Shown here in pieces: positions 9,705 to 18,816 of a stretch of 64,000 nt of DNA (positions are counted from its first letter, which is position 1; the number at the start of each line of letters is the position of its first letter). The notes below the pieces were generated by a model that did not search any database, was not told the DNA's origin, and saw nothing but the letters and a program-made list of their open reading frames with translations. The DNA comes from Cellulophaga sp. HaHa_2_95. GTDB taxonomy: Bacteria; Bacteroidota; Bacteroidia; Flavobacteriales; Flavobacteriaceae. Where the stretch lies: NCBI RefSeq assembly GCF_019278565.1, contig NZ_CP058988.1:558001-622000 (forward strand), written 5' to 3'. The position numbers were made by a program, and so were the translations under genes.

Positions 9705-10085
9705 CTATTCAGAAAAACCAATATACACAAAACCATCTTCTATTTTTACAGGATAAGTTGAAATAGCAGATAATGTACCGTTTAAATTTTCTCCTGTTTC
9801 TAGAGAAAAAGTATTTTTATGCAGAGGACAAGCTACTTTTGGAGTGCCCATATCCTCACCAATCATTCCTCGAGAAAGCACCATTTCCATTTTATGTGGG
9901 CATAAGTTTTGGCACGCGTACCATTTTCCTTCTCGTGCAAAATTAAAGACGGCTATTTGTTTCTCATTGTACTTCACACAGGCACCGCCGTTTTTCGGAA
10001 ATTTTGTGACTGCAGCAGCTTTGAACCACACCGTTACATTCTCAATAGGGGTTGTATTGTATTCTTTTAAAATGGAATCTATCAT
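9705..10085 (-). CDS. nirD: Nitrite reductase small subunit NirD (Rieske type)
   Basis: NirD is the Rieske-like small subunit of NAD(P)H-dependent assimilatory nitrite reductase. The two halves of the [2Fe-2S]-type site are visible as CPHK and CPLHKNTF with a GGACVKY strand before them, so this copy keeps Cys/His ligands that many NirD proteins have lost. I choose the ATG at 10085 (MIDSILKEYN); a TTG at 10136 would extend it into the end of nirB. It follows nirB by about 40 bases and precedes DUF4202 in one operon. Confidence 0.9.
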   Translation of the reverse strand: MIDSILKEYNTTPIENVTVWFKAAAVTKFPKNGGACVKYNEKQIAVFNFAREGKWYACQNLCPHKMEMVLSRGMIGEDMGTPKVACPLHKNTFSLETGENLNGTLSAISTYPVKIEDGFVYIGFSE

Positions 10086-10126
10086 TTTATTAGCTTTTAG
10101 TTCAACATTAGGTGATGCATTATATT

Positions 10127-12640
10127 TTAAGCCCAAGGTGCTGGCATTTTTTGTTCTCTTAAAGACACAAATTCTATATTTTCGTCTGCTGCGGTAGAAT
10201 TCACAAAATGGGTATATTTTGCTCTAATTTCAGGATTCTCAACGGCCTCTTTCCACTCACATTTATAGGTATCTACTAAATGTTGCATTTCTTTATCTAG
10301 CTGATCTACAATTCCCAAACAATCATTAATCACAACATCCTTTACATAGTCAATACCTCCTTCTAGTTTATCTAACCATGCGGCCGTACGCATTAAGGGT
10401 TGTGCAGTTTGTATGTAATACATTAAAAAACGATCTACATATTTTATGGCGGTCTCTTTATCTACTTTCTCCGCCAATAACAATGCGTGTTTAGGAGTTG
10501 CACCACCGTTTCCGCCAATATAAATATTCCAGCCACCTTCTACAGCGATAAAACCAAAATCTTTACCACGTGCTTCCGCACATTCACGGATACAACCAGA
10601 AACACCGCCTTTAAATTTATGTGGAGACCGAATGCCTTTATACCTGTTTTCTATTTCTATAGCAAAACTTATGCTTTCATCCATGCCATACCTGCACCAA
10701 GTAGAGCCTACACAACTTTTTACGGTACGTAATGATTTTCCATAGGCTTGTCCCGTTTCAAAGCCTTCCGCGATAAGCTCTTCCCAAATTAATGGTAATT
10801 CATGTAGTTTGGCACCGAACATATCTATTCTTTGTCCGCCCGTAATTTTGGTGTACAAATCATATTTTTGAGCAATTCTACCCATAGCAATCATTTGCTT
10901 TGGAGAAATCTCACCACCCGCAACACGGGGTACTACAGAGTAAGTACCGTTACGTTGTATGTTTGCTAAATATCTATCATTGGTATCTTGTATAGTATCT
11001 TGCTTATTGGCTGTTTCATTAAATATACTTGCAAATAGCGAAGCCGCTAAAGGTTTGCAGGTTTCGCAACCATTTCCTTTTCCATGAGTATCTAATAATT
11101 CATCGTAATCTTGAATATTTTTCATTTTTACGATGTCATACAATTCTTGACGTGAATAATCAAAATGCTCACAGATACGTTCTTTTACAACCTTACCTAA
11201 AGATTTTAAAGTTTCATTTACAAGATCTGTTACCATGGGTTTGCAACCACCACAACCAGTAGTTGCTTTGGTAGCTTTAGCAATAGCTTTAACGGTTTCA
11301 TTACCATCATCTTTTACAGAGCAACAAACTTGCCCTTTAGTCACCGCTTCACAAGAACAAACAACAGCAGTATCTGGTAAGTCCATAGCGCTACCAAAAG
11401 ATGCAGCACCATCACCAGCAGGGAGTATTAATTGTGATGGATCTGAAGGAATAGGCATACTATTCAGGTAAATTTGATGTAGCATGCTGTAATCAGAAGC
11501 ATCCCCGACTAAAATACCTCCTAATAATCTTTGGCCATCAAGGCTCACATTTATTCTTTTGTATAAGTGCTGCGTTTTATTTTCAAAAATTATAGAATGC
11601 CCTTTAGCTGCGGGCATAAAAGGCTCGCCAAAACTAGCGACGTCAACTCCTATTAATTTTAGTTTGGTAGACATGTCAATCTCTGCAGCCATGATATTAT
11701 CAGTTTTGCCCGTAATTTGGTCTACAGCAACTGTTGCCATTTCATATCCAGGAGCTACTAAACCATATATCATTTGATTGTAAAGGGCAATTTCTCCAAT
11801 GGCATATATGCTTTGGTCAGAAGTTTGCATTTTATGATCTACCACAATGCCGCCACGAACTCCCATTTTTAAGCCACTAGATTTCCCAAGTTCATCCCTA
11901 GGACGAATACCAGCAGAAATTACAAGCATTTCTACATCCAAGACATCATCCTCGCCAAATTCCATTCCTACAATGGCATCATCTCCTAGTATTTGATTGG
12001 TTGCTTTACTCAAATGAATGTGTAAACCTATAGATTCTAACTTTAGTTGTAACACTTGACTACTTCTAGAATCTAACTGCCTTGGCATTAATTTGGGTGC
12101 AAATTCTACAATATGGGGCTCTAGACCCATATCCATTACCGCTTTCCCTGCTTCTAATCCTAAAAGTCCGCCTCCTAAGACGGCAGCTTTTGCATTAGGG
12201 TTTTTTGCTTTTAAGGCTGCTGCGTAAGAGAGCATGCCTTCTAAGTCTTCAATAGTACGATATACAAAGACTCCTTTTTTCTCTACTCCTTTAATAGGAG
12301 GTACAAAAGCTGAAGAACCTGTTGCTAAAACAAGGTAGTCATAAGAGAAATCTCGATTCTTAGCTGTGGTAATTGTTTTTTCTTCACGGTTAATGTCTGC
12401 AACACGTTCATTGACCATCAGTTCTATGCCATTTTCTGCATACCATGCTGCTGGAGCCATTTCTAGAGCTTTAGCATCTTGGTTTTCAAAAAATTCACTT
12501 AAATGAACACGGTCATAGGCAGGTCTTGGTTCATCACCAAAAACAATAAGCTTATAGTCTTCACTTGTTTCTTTGGCTACAAATTTTTCGCAAAATTTAT
12601 ACCCTACCATTCCATTTCCTACTACGATTACGGTTTTCAT
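10127..12640 (-). CDS. nirB: Nitrite reductase large subunit NirB
   Basis: This is the siroheme catalytic subunit that reduces nitrite to ammonium with NAD(P)H in the cytoplasm. The 837 residues contain an FAD/NAD(P) oxidoreductase module (VVGNGMVGYKF at the start, LGGGLLGLE near 155), one or two BFD-like [2Fe-2S] modules (CSCEAVTKG with CGGCKP, then CETCKP), a ferredoxin-like half domain, and the siroheme/[4Fe-4S] domain with C-x5-C (CVGSTWC) and C-x3-C (CIREC). All cofactor ligands are present. It starts the leftward operon nirB-nirD-DUF4202-kinase-DUF7009 and diverges from cobA across a 127-bp regulatory space. Confidence 0.96.
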   Translation of the reverse strand: MKTVIVVGNGMVGYKFCEKFVAKETSEDYKLIVFGDEPRPAYDRVHLSEFFENQDAKALEMAPAAWYAENGIELMVNERVADINREEKTITTAKNRDFSYDYLVLATGSSAFVPPIKGVEKKGVFVYRTIEDLEGMLSYAAALKAKNPNAKAAVLGGGLLGLEAGKAVMDMGLEPHIVEFAPKLMPRQLDSRSSQVLQLKLESIGLHIHLSKATNQILGDDAIVGMEFGEDDVLDVEMLVISAGIRPRDELGKSSGLKMGVRGGIVVDHKMQTSDQSIYAIGEIALYNQMIYGLVAPGYEMATVAVDQITGKTDNIMAAEIDMSTKLKLIGVDVASFGEPFMPAAKGHSIIFENKTQHLYKRINVSLDGQRLLGGILVGDASDYSMLHQIYLNSMPIPSDPSQLILPAGDGAASFGSAMDLPDTAVVCSCEAVTKGQVCCSVKDDGNETVKAIAKATKATTGCGGCKPMVTDLVNETLKSLGKVVKERICEHFDYSRQELYDIVKMKNIQDYDELLDTHGKGNGCETCKPLAASLFASIFNETANKQDTIQDTNDRYLANIQRNGTYSVVPRVAGGEISPKQMIAMGRIAQKYDLYTKITGGQRIDMFGAKLHELPLIWEELIAEGFETGQAYGKSLRTVKSCVGSTWCRYGMDESISFAIEIENRYKGIRSPHKFKGGVSGCIRECAEARGKDFGFIAVEGGWNIYIGGNGGATPKHALLLAEKVDKETAIKYVDRFLMYYIQTAQPLMRTAAWLDKLEGGIDYVKDVVINDCLGIVDQLDKEMQHLVDTYKCEWKEAVENPEIRAKYTHFVNSTAADENIEFVSLREQKMPAPWA

Positions 12641-12767
12641 ACGTACGTCTTTATCATGTTACGAAACAAAATTACGTATAATTACGTATATTTTAGGTAA
12701 TTTTATAAAAATAAATACGTAGTTTTGTTGTCATATTAATAATTCTACACCTTAAAAAATAGAAATT
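12641..12767. promoter_or_regulatory. Divergent nirB/cobA promoter region
   Basis: This 127-bp space drives nirB leftward and cobA rightward. It holds TACGTA at 12673-12678, 12683-12688 and 12716-12721, plus one at 12640-12645 touching the nirB start codon. A perfect minus-strand TAnnTTTG box (TAATTTTG) lies at 12674-12667 and overlaps the paired site. On the plus strand TAGTTTTG at 12720-12727 is perfect and TAATTTTA at 12698-12705 is a near match. Overlap of operator and -10 box suggests repression of nirB or a factor that competes with polymerase, but this is inference. Confidence 0.6.
12673..12688. promoter_or_regulatory. Candidate operator TACGTA-TAAT-TACGTA
   Basis: Two perfect TACGTA half sites separated by four bases form a 16-bp dyad typical in size of CRP/FNR-family operators. 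The same arrangement recurs at 13777, 16092 and 28223, all in nitrate-assimilation intergenic regions. Confidence 0.65.
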
Positions 12768-13541
12768 ATGATGTCAAGTAAGAATCCAAAGGTAAGTTTA
12801 GTAGGCGCAGGCCCTGGGAGTAGCGACCTTATTACACGAAGAGGTTTTAAGGTGTTGCAAGAGGCCTCTGTAATTTTATATGATGCTTTAATCAGTAAAG
12901 AATTGCTTGATGAGATTGATAATTCAATCCCTAAAATATACGTAGGCAAACGTTGTGGAGAACATTCTTTTACCCAAGATGATATCAATAGATTAATTGT
13001 GGAAAACGCTTACCAGTATGGTCACGTGGTCCGGTTAAAGGGAGGAGATCCTTTTGTATTTGGTAGAGCGAGCGAGGAAATAGAGTATGTAGAATCTTTC
13101 GGAATACCAGTGACCGTTATCCCGGGAGTAAGTAGTGCTATTTCTGTACCTGCAAGTCAAGGTATTCCTGTGACCCGAAGAGGTATTAGTAGTAGCTTTT
13201 GGGTAATGACCGCCACTAAAAAAGATGGTTCTTTTTCTCAAGATCTGAAATTGGCCGCGCAATCAGCAGCAACCTTAGTTATATTAATGGGGGTGCGAAA
13301 ATTTGACGAAATTGCAGAAGAAATTTCTAAGTATAGAAAGGGCATCACTCCTTTTGCTATTATCCAAAATGGTACTTTGGCCAAAGAGGTGTGTATCACG
13401 GGAACCTTATATGATAGAGCAAAACAATTGGGTCAAATAGATACTTCATTGCCAGGAATCATAGTTATTGGTGATGTAGTGGCAGAGCATCCTTCCTTTT
13501 TCGAAGAAGAGCTACAACGGGTTTTACATTCAACCATATAA
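12768..13541 (+). CDS. cobA: Uroporphyrinogen-III C-methyltransferase (SUMT)
   Basis: SUMT transfers two methyl groups from S-adenosylmethionine to uroporphyrinogen III, giving precorrin-2, the precursor of siroheme. The 257 residues show the family signatures VGAGPGSSDLIT near the N-terminus, RLKGGDPFVFGRASEE near residue 90 and a PGVSSAIS loop. It is the single-domain type without the CysG dehydrogenase/ferrochelatase part, so those steps must be encoded elsewhere. Its position divergent from nirB fits supply of siroheme to nitrite reductase. Start at 12768 (ATGATG; 12771 is equally possible). Confidence 0.95.
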   Translation: MMSSKNPKVSLVGAGPGSSDLITRRGFKVLQEASVILYDALISKELLDEIDNSIPKIYVGKRCGEHSFTQDDINRLIVENAYQYGHVVRLKGGDPFVFGRASEEIEYVESFGIPVTVIPGVSSAISVPASQGIPVTRRGISSSFWVMTATKKDGSFSQDLKLAAQSAATLVILMGVRKFDEIAEEISKYRKGITPFAIIQNGTLAKEVCITGTLYDRAKQLGQIDTSLPGIIVIGDVVAEHPSFFEEELQRVLHSTI

Positions 13542-13851
13542 TCAACCATTTTTTATAGCCGATAAGATCAGTATTTTTGGTTCTGCCTTGATCCAAGTAC
13601 TGGTCTATATATCGGTGAATATCTTCATTTTTAACCACTTGTATAATTTGCAAAGCGATTATTTATGGTGAATATGCTGTTACAGGTTACAATTTTTTTC
13701 TTTTTGATAGAATTTCTACACTAAAATTGACACATTAATAAAAATACGTACATCATTACATGTTTTCATGTATGGGTACGTATAAATACGTATTTATACT
13801 TATTTTTGAAATGTATGCAATATAAGGTTTAACCTTTTTAAAAATAGAGAC
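13542..13851 (+). promoter_or_regulatory. narK upstream region
   Basis: A 310-base space with no convincing gene. It holds a single TACGTA at 13745-13750, the paired operator at 13777-13792 and a perfect Bacteroidota -10 box TATTTTTG at 13801-13808. The -10 box starts 16.5 bases from the operator centre, the same spacing as in the nas promoter. A transcription start near 13814 would leave a leader of about 40 bases before narK. Confidence 0.6.
13777..13792. promoter_or_regulatory. Candidate operator TACGTA-TAAA-TACGTA
   Basis: Second copy of the 16-bp dyad, placed where the -33 promoter element would lie relative to the TATTTTTG box at 13801. Likely binding site of a CRP/FNR-family protein, most simply the one encoded at 15272-16030 in the same operon. 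Confidence 0.65.
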
Positions 13852-15258
13852 ATGAACAATACAACATCAAATAAAGCGACGAAATTAAATTTACGAGATT
13901 TTAAAAGTATCCAAATGAAAACGTTCTGGATCACTTCCTTAGCATTTTTTCTTTGTTTTTTCGCATGGTTTGGTATTGTTCCTTTTATGCCAGATGTAGT
14001 TAAAGATTTAGGCTTGAGTCCGTCTCAAAAATGGAATTCTATTATACTAGCGGTGTCAGGAACAGTGTTTGCCCGTTTAGCTATTGGTAAATTGTGTGAT
14101 AAATATGGGCCAAGATTGTGTTATACCTATTTATTAGTATTTGGTGCTATTCCGGTAATTTTATTAGGATTTGTACAAACACCCTTGCAGTTTTTGGTAT
14201 GTAGGTTATTTATTGGGTTTATTGGAGCATCATTTGTAATTACACAATTTCATACCTCTATTATGTTTGCGCCAAATATTGTGGGTACGGCAAATGCCAC
14301 CTCTGCAGGTTGGGGTAATCTTGGTGGTGGTGCCAATCGTTTAGGGATGCCTTTAATTGCTGCGGCAGTGGTGAGTTTTGGTATAGCAGATGAAATAGCT
14401 TGGCGTTATTCTATGGTTATTGCTGGAATATTGTGTTTGGCAATGGGCTTAGTGTATTACTTCTTTACAAAAGATACACCGGAAGGAAATTTTGCAGAGT
14501 TAAAAGAACGCGGCGAAATGCCAGTCTTCAAAAAAGATGAAGCTTCATTTGCTAGTGTATTAAAAGATTACAGAGTTTGGATTTTATTCTTCGTGTATGC
14601 GGCTAGTTTTGGTATTGAGCTAACGGTATATGGTACTATGGATGACTACCTTCAAAATAGATTTGGTTTGGATAGAACATTTGCAGGAAATCTAGTGTTG
14701 TCTTTTGCTTTAATGAATATTTTTGCACGTACACTTGGAGGGTATTTTGGAGATAAATTTGGGAACAGTAAAGGCTTACGAGGTCGTGTTATTTTCTTAG
14801 CTGTTATTCTAGCGGCAGAAGGGGTAATGTTATCGTTCTTTTCTATGACGACGAGTCTTGCTGTAGGAATGATTTTTCTAATAGCTTTTAGTTTAACAGT
14901 ACAAATGGCAGAAGGAGCTACCTTTTCTGTTGTGCCATTCATCAATAAAAAAGCGATTGGTTCTATATCTGGTATTGTAGGTGCAGGAGGTAATGTAGGA
15001 GCTTTTCTTGCCGCTTTATTATTAAAATCAAAATCTGCCGTAGCAGAGAGTGCAGCTATTTCTTCGAATAAAGGCTTAGGGGAAGAGGCTATTAAAACGG
15101 CACAAACCATCGCTTCCGCTTCTGCGGTATCAGCAGGATATTTTGTGATTGGTGGATGTATCTTAGTGGCAGCATTATTGTCTTTAGCCATTAAATTTGC
15201 CAGTTCGGAAGAGGCGGTTCCTTCCGAAGAATTAAATATACAATTAGCAGATAAATAA
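13852..15258 (+). CDS. narK: NarK/NasA-type nitrate/nitrite transporter (MFS, NNP family)
   Basis: A 12-helix major facilitator transporter of 468 residues. The NNP nitrate signature is seen as SAGWGNLGGGANR in helix 5, with FCDK-type loop residues KLCDKYGPR between helices 2 and 3 and a conserved Arg in each half. Such proteins import nitrate (proton symport) and may export nitrite. The first 20 residues are hydrophilic, and an internal Met at residue 22 (MKTFW) begins the membrane domain, but the ATG at 13852 is close to the regulatory sites and is kept. It is followed 13 bases later by the FNR-type regulator. Confidence 0.93.
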   Translation: MNNTTSNKATKLNLRDFKSIQMKTFWITSLAFFLCFFAWFGIVPFMPDVVKDLGLSPSQKWNSIILAVSGTVFARLAIGKLCDKYGPRLCYTYLLVFGAIPVILLGFVQTPLQFLVCRLFIGFIGASFVITQFHTSIMFAPNIVGTANATSAGWGNLGGGANRLGMPLIAAAVVSFGIADEIAWRYSMVIAGILCLAMGLVYYFFTKDTPEGNFAELKERGEMPVFKKDEASFASVLKDYRVWILFFVYAASFGIELTVYGTMDDYLQNRFGLDRTFAGNLVLSFALMNIFARTLGGYFGDKFGNSKGLRGRVIFLAVILAAEGVMLSFFSMTTSLAVGMIFLIAFSLTVQMAEGATFSVVPFINKKAIGSISGIVGAGGNVGAFLAALLLKSKSAVAESAAISSNKGLGEEAIKTAQTIASASAVSAGYFVIGGCILVAALLSLAIKFASSEEAVPSEELNIQLADK

Positions 15259-15271
15259 TAGGGTAAATATA

Positions 15272-16030
15272 TTGAATACGCTAACGGTACATACTAGGAA
15301 TGCAAGAACAAAAAGATTCAATGCTTTAAATACTGCTTGCGAAAGTTGTGTGAATGCTAATTGTCTAATAAATAGAAATGTGTCTTCAGAGCAGGTGGCG
15401 CTATTTTCTAATGAAAAAACAGAGATCACTTGCAAAAAAGGGCAGCAATTTATCATCGAAGGTGCACCTGTAAATGGACTCTTCTTTATATTGAAAGGAA
15501 AGGTTAAGGTTTACAGGACAGGAATACATGGCAAAGAACAAATTGTTCGTTTTGCTAAAGAAGGAGAAATTATTGGGCATCGTGGTTTTGGTACTGAGGA
15601 GTACTATTCTATTGGGGCTATAGCGCTAGAACATACCGAACTTTGTTATTTCTCTAAAGATACATTACAAAAAGCGCTAAAGAGTAATGCCAGTTTTGCT
15701 TATGATTTGATGCTTTTTTATGCCGATGAATTGAATAGAAGTGAAGCAAAAGTTAAATCTATATCTCAAATGACGGTAAGAGAACGCGTGGTAGATACCT
15801 TATTATATATCAACAGAAAATTTAAAGATAAAAATGGATTCTTGAATCTTGCCTTAAGTAGGAGAGAATATGCAGATTATGCAGGCACAACAGAAGAACA
15901 GGTCATTCGAATATTTTCAAGTTTAAAAAAGGAAAACCTTATCCATACAAAAGGAAAAAAAGTTGGCATTATAAACGTAGATCTACTCAAAAGAGAAATC
16001 TCGGAGCATAACTTTTATTTAGATTTATAA
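15272..16030 (+). CDS. CRP/FNR-family regulator with four FNR-like cysteines
   Basis: A 252-residue CRP/FNR protein. A cyclic-nucleotide-like beta barrel spans about 45-140, then the dimer helix, then a winged HTH (about 185-240) with recognition helix TTEEQVIRIFSSLK that keeps the E-x3-R contacts of CRP and FNR. Cysteines at 23, 26 and 31 and a fourth at 125 (ALEHTELCYF) match the positions of the four [4Fe-4S] ligands of E. coli FNR (three N-terminal, one near 122). It may therefore sense oxygen or NO. The start must be the TTG at 15272, because no in-frame ATG occurs before the core. Position after narK and near the TACGTA dyads makes it the likely cluster regulator. Confidence 0.88.
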   Translation: MNTLTVHTRNARTKRFNALNTACESCVNANCLINRNVSSEQVALFSNEKTEITCKKGQQFIIEGAPVNGLFFILKGKVKVYRTGIHGKEQIVRFAKEGEIIGHRGFGTEEYYSIGAIALEHTELCYFSKDTLQKALKSNASFAYDLMLFYADELNRSEAKVKSISQMTVRERVVDTLLYINRKFKDKNGFLNLALSRREYADYAGTTEEQVIRIFSSLKKENLIHTKGKKVGIINVDLLKREISEHNFYLDL

Positions 16031-16082
16031 CCACACATTCTATCTGGTTATTTTAGATCGGTTTAGGATAATAAAAGCACAG

Positions 16083-16124
16083 AACACCAATTACGTAAAG
16101 CTACGTAATTGGTGTTTTTGTTTT
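16083..16124 (+). terminator. Intrinsic terminator of the regulator gene, containing an operator
   Basis: A perfect 15-bp inverted repeat (left arm 16083-16097, loop AAGC, right arm 16102-16116) is followed by a T-rich tract at 16115-16124. It lies 52 bases after the regulator stop codon and should end narK-fnr transcripts. The inner part of the stem is itself the TACGTA-N4-TACGTA dyad. Confidence 0.75.
16092..16107. promoter_or_regulatory. Candidate operator TACGTA-AAGC-TACGTA inside terminator stem
   Basis: Third copy of the dyad, between the regulator gene and nrtA, about 140 bases upstream of the probable nrtA -10 box. It coincides with the loop-proximal part of the terminator hairpin. 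Confidence 0.55.
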
Positions 16125-16239
16125 AACAACCTCTATGTAAATGATTTATGGTTAAAATATGTTTTATCGCAGGTTTTGTTATGGGATAAAAAGAGGTTTG
16201 CACCTGTGCTATTTCATAAAATTTGAATTTAAGTACTTA

Positions 16240-16270
16240 TATATTTGTCATTATTAAGTATTAGTACGTA
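16240..16270 (+). promoter_or_regulatory. nrtA promoter with single TACGTA
   Basis: A perfect TAnnTTTG box (TATATTTG) is at 16240-16247, preceded by the palindrome AAGTACTT. A lone TACGTA follows at 16265-16270, at or just after the expected transcription start, 22 bases before the nrtA ATG. Confidence 0.55.
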
Positions 16271-16291
16271 GAAAACTATAAATAATCAACT

Positions 16292-17665
16292 ATGAAACAT
16301 GTAATCAAAAAAGTGGCTTTTTCTTTTATGGCAGCTATGCTTCTTTCGGCTTGCGGAAGTAAAGAGAAGAAGGCAAAAGAAACGGCTTCAGAAGAAGTAA
16401 AAGCAAACGTTTTAGAAATAGAAAAACCTCAATTGACCTTTGGTTTTATCAAATTAACAGATATGGCACCTTTAGCAATTGCTAAAGAGAAAGGATTTTT
16501 TGAAGAGGAAGGGCTTTATGTTTCGGTTGAAGCACAATCTAATTGGAAAAATGTTTTAGACCGTGTTATTGACGGGCAATTGGATGGCTCACATATGTTA
16601 GCAGGGCAACCTATTGCTGCAGGAGCTGGTTTCGGTAGGCAAGCAAAATTAGTCACTGCTTTTTCCATGGATTTAAACGGAAATGGAATTACAGTTTCTA
16701 ATGATGTTTGGTCTAAAATGAAACCAAATGTTCCCATTGATGAAAATGGAAAACCTGTTCATCCAATTAAAGCAGATGCATTAAAACCAGTAGTTACAGA
16801 ATATAAAAATAGCGGTAAACCTTTTAAAATGGGAATGGTATTTCCGGTATCTACACATAATTATGAAATACGATATTGGTTAGCAGCAGCAGGTATTCAC
16901 CCAGGAATGTATACCGCAGAAAATGTGCAAGGACAAATAGATGCCGAAGTTTTACTTTCTGTGACACCTCCGCCACAAATGCCGGCTACATTAGAATCAG
17001 GTACTATTTATGGGTATTGTGTAGGCGAGCCATGGAACCAGCAAGCAGTTTTTAAAGGAATTGGAGTGCCTGTTGTCACTAATTATGATATCTGGAAAAA
17101 CAATCCAGAAAAGGTATTTGTGATGACAGAAAAATTTATTGAAGATAATCCAAATACTGCAGTAGCAGTTACAAAAGCTCTTATTAGAGCAGGTAAATGG
17201 TTAGATGATCCTGCAAATAGACCAGAGGCTGTAAAAATATTATCTATGTCTCAATATGTCGGCGCACCAGAAGAGGTCTTGGCAAATTCAATGACAGGAA
17301 CTTTTGAATTTGAAAAAGGAGATAAGCGTTCTATGCCAGACTTTAATGTGTTTTATAAGTATAATGCCACGTATCCTTTTTATTCTGATGGAATTTGGTT
17401 TTTAACGCAAATGCGTAGATGGGGGCAAATTCCTGAGGCAAAACCTGCCGCTTGGTATGAAGAGACTATTAAAGATATCTATAGACCAGATGTATGGAAA
17501 AAAGCTGCCGACTTATTAGTAGCGGAAGGTAAAATACCAGCAACAGATGTGCCAACAACTGATGGGTATAAGCCGGCAACAGCAGATTTTATTGATGGTA
17601 CAACCTATGATGCCAAAGATCCTATAGGATACATTAACAGTTTTGCCATCGGTAACAAAGATTAA
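16292..17665 (+). CDS. nrtA: Nitrate ABC transporter substrate-binding lipoprotein NrtA
   Basis: A periplasm-facing lipoprotein (lipobox in MLLSACGS) of 457 residues in the NrtA/CmpA/SsuA-like binding-protein family. The N-terminal lobe has [21 protein letters not shown] and [13 protein letters not shown], and the second half has [11 protein letters not shown], all typical of nitrate-binding NrtA. It delivers nitrate (possibly nitrite) to NrtBCD encoded immediately downstream. First gene of the nrtABCD-porin operon. Confidence 0.93.
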   Translation: MKHVIKKVAFSFMAAMLLSACGSKEKKAKETASEEVKANVLEIEKPQLTFGFIKLTDMAPLAIAKEKGFFEEEGLYVSVEAQSNWKNVLDRVIDGQLDGSHMLAGQPIAAGAGFGRQAKLVTAFSMDLNGNGITVSNDVWSKMKPNVPIDENGKPVHPIKADALKPVVTEYKNSGKPFKMGMVFPVSTHNYEIRYWLAAAGIHPGMYTAENVQGQIDAEVLLSVTPPPQMPATLESGTIYGYCVGEPWNQQAVFKGIGVPVVTNYDIWKNNPEKVFVMTEKFIEDNPNTAVAVTKALIRAGKWLDDPANRPEAVKILSMSQYVGAPEEVLANSMTGTFEFEKGDKRSMPDFNVFYKYNATYPFYSDGIWFLTQMRRWGQIPEAKPAAWYEETIKDIYRPDVWKKAADLLVAEGKIPATDVPTTDGYKPATADFIDGTTYDAKDPIGYINSFAIGNKD

Positions 17666-17696
17666 GTAGTGCAATAACCAAGGAAAAGAACAAAAG

Positions 17697-18797
17697 ATGA
17701 AACAAGAAATCACATTGGAAAAAGAAAGCCAAGGCCTCACATTTTTAAAGCCCCTAGCTACACTGTTCAAGGCGAAATTTGAAAAAGATGTTGTATTAAA
17801 GTCTTTCAAGAAAACAGGAATTACACTGGTGTCTATTCTTTTGTTCTTAGGCTTATGGCACCTTGGTTCAAAGGCATTATACAACAAGGAAGCTACTTAT
17901 AAAATAGAGAAAGCTTTGTCAGAACAAGGTCAAGAAGCAGCAGATGCGGAAAAGGCTTGTATAGCATCTGGCGATAGTAGTTGCCAGCCCAATACCTTGC
18001 CTTCTCCAACGCAAGTATGGGCTTCTTTTCAATCCTTAATAGCAGATCATCAACTTATAAAAGGGAAGAAAGAGGCTTTTGCTATGAAAATGGCAGCTAC
18101 CAATGAAAAATTGGTAGCACAAGGTAAAGATGCTATTATTTACACGGGGCGTGCGTCCTTTGTAGATACGGTTCTAACGAGTATTAAAACGGTGTTCGCA
18201 GGCTTTCTGCTAGCGCTAATTATTGCTGTACCTATTGGGATCGTAATTGGTTTGAGTCCGTCATTACGGAGTGCATTCAATTGGTTTATTCAAATATTTA
18301 AGCCGGTATCACCAGTAGTATGGTATTTGCTTGTTTTTATGATTGTAAAAACCTTATATATAGGTGCAAGCTCTGATAATGCCTTTGTAATCTCGTTTAT
18401 TAGTGTTGGTCTTTGTGCCATGTGGGCAACGTTAGTTAACACAGCAATGGGGGTTGCATCAGTAGATAAAGATTATATCAATGTGGCAAAAGTGCTAAAG
18501 CTAGGTACTTTTCAAAAAGTATTCAAAGTAATACTACCCTCATCTCTTCCCTTAATTTTTACAGGATTACGTATTACACTCTCTGTAGCATGGATGGTTT
18601 TAATTGCGATTGAATTATTGGCACAAAGTCCAGGATTAGGATTATTTGTTTGGGAAGAGTTTCAAAATGGCGCCAATGATTCCAACGCCAAAATTATCGT
18701 TGCCATGTTTGTCATCGGGATTATAGGATTTCTTTTAGATAGGTTGATGCTTATGGTACAGCAAATGGTATCATTTAATAAAAACGAAGGAATATAA
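17697..18797 (+). CDS. nrtB: Nitrate ABC transporter permease NrtB
   Basis: Integral membrane permease of the NrtB/SsuC type, 366 residues. One helix lies at about 40-60; then an unusually long polar stretch of about 90 residues with two Cys (about 85 and 93) precedes the binding-protein-dependent transport domain (about 155-355). That domain carries the EAA-like loop around [26 protein letters not shown]. The polar stretch is probably periplasmic and may contact NrtA. It pairs with the two ATPases that follow 20 bases downstream. Confidence 0.92.
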   Translation: MKQEITLEKESQGLTFLKPLATLFKAKFEKDVVLKSFKKTGITLVSILLFLGLWHLGSKALYNKEATYKIEKALSEQGQEAADAEKACIASGDSSCQPNTLPSPTQVWASFQSLIADHQLIKGKKEAFAMKMAATNEKLVAQGKDAIIYTGRASFVDTVLTSIKTVFAGFLLALIIAVPIGIVIGLSPSLRSAFNWFIQIFKPVSPVVWYLLVFMIVKTLYIGASSDNAFVISFISVGLCAMWATLVNTAMGVASVDKDYINVAKVLKLGTFQKVFKVILPSSLPLIFTGLRITLSVAWMVLIAIELLAQSPGLGLFVWEEFQNGANDSNAKIIVAMFVIGIIGFLLDRLMLMVQQMVSFNKNEGI

Positions 18798-18816
18798 CTT
18801 TTCGAATACGAGTCTT

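Noticed and set aside
13465..13653. 62-residue minus-strand frame after cobA
   Set aside because: Overlaps the end of cobA, has no domain or plausible start signal, and the region is better explained as spacer before the narK promoter.
14652..15191. 179-residue frame antisense to narK
   Set aside because: Composition is that of a reverse frame of a membrane protein; no domain.
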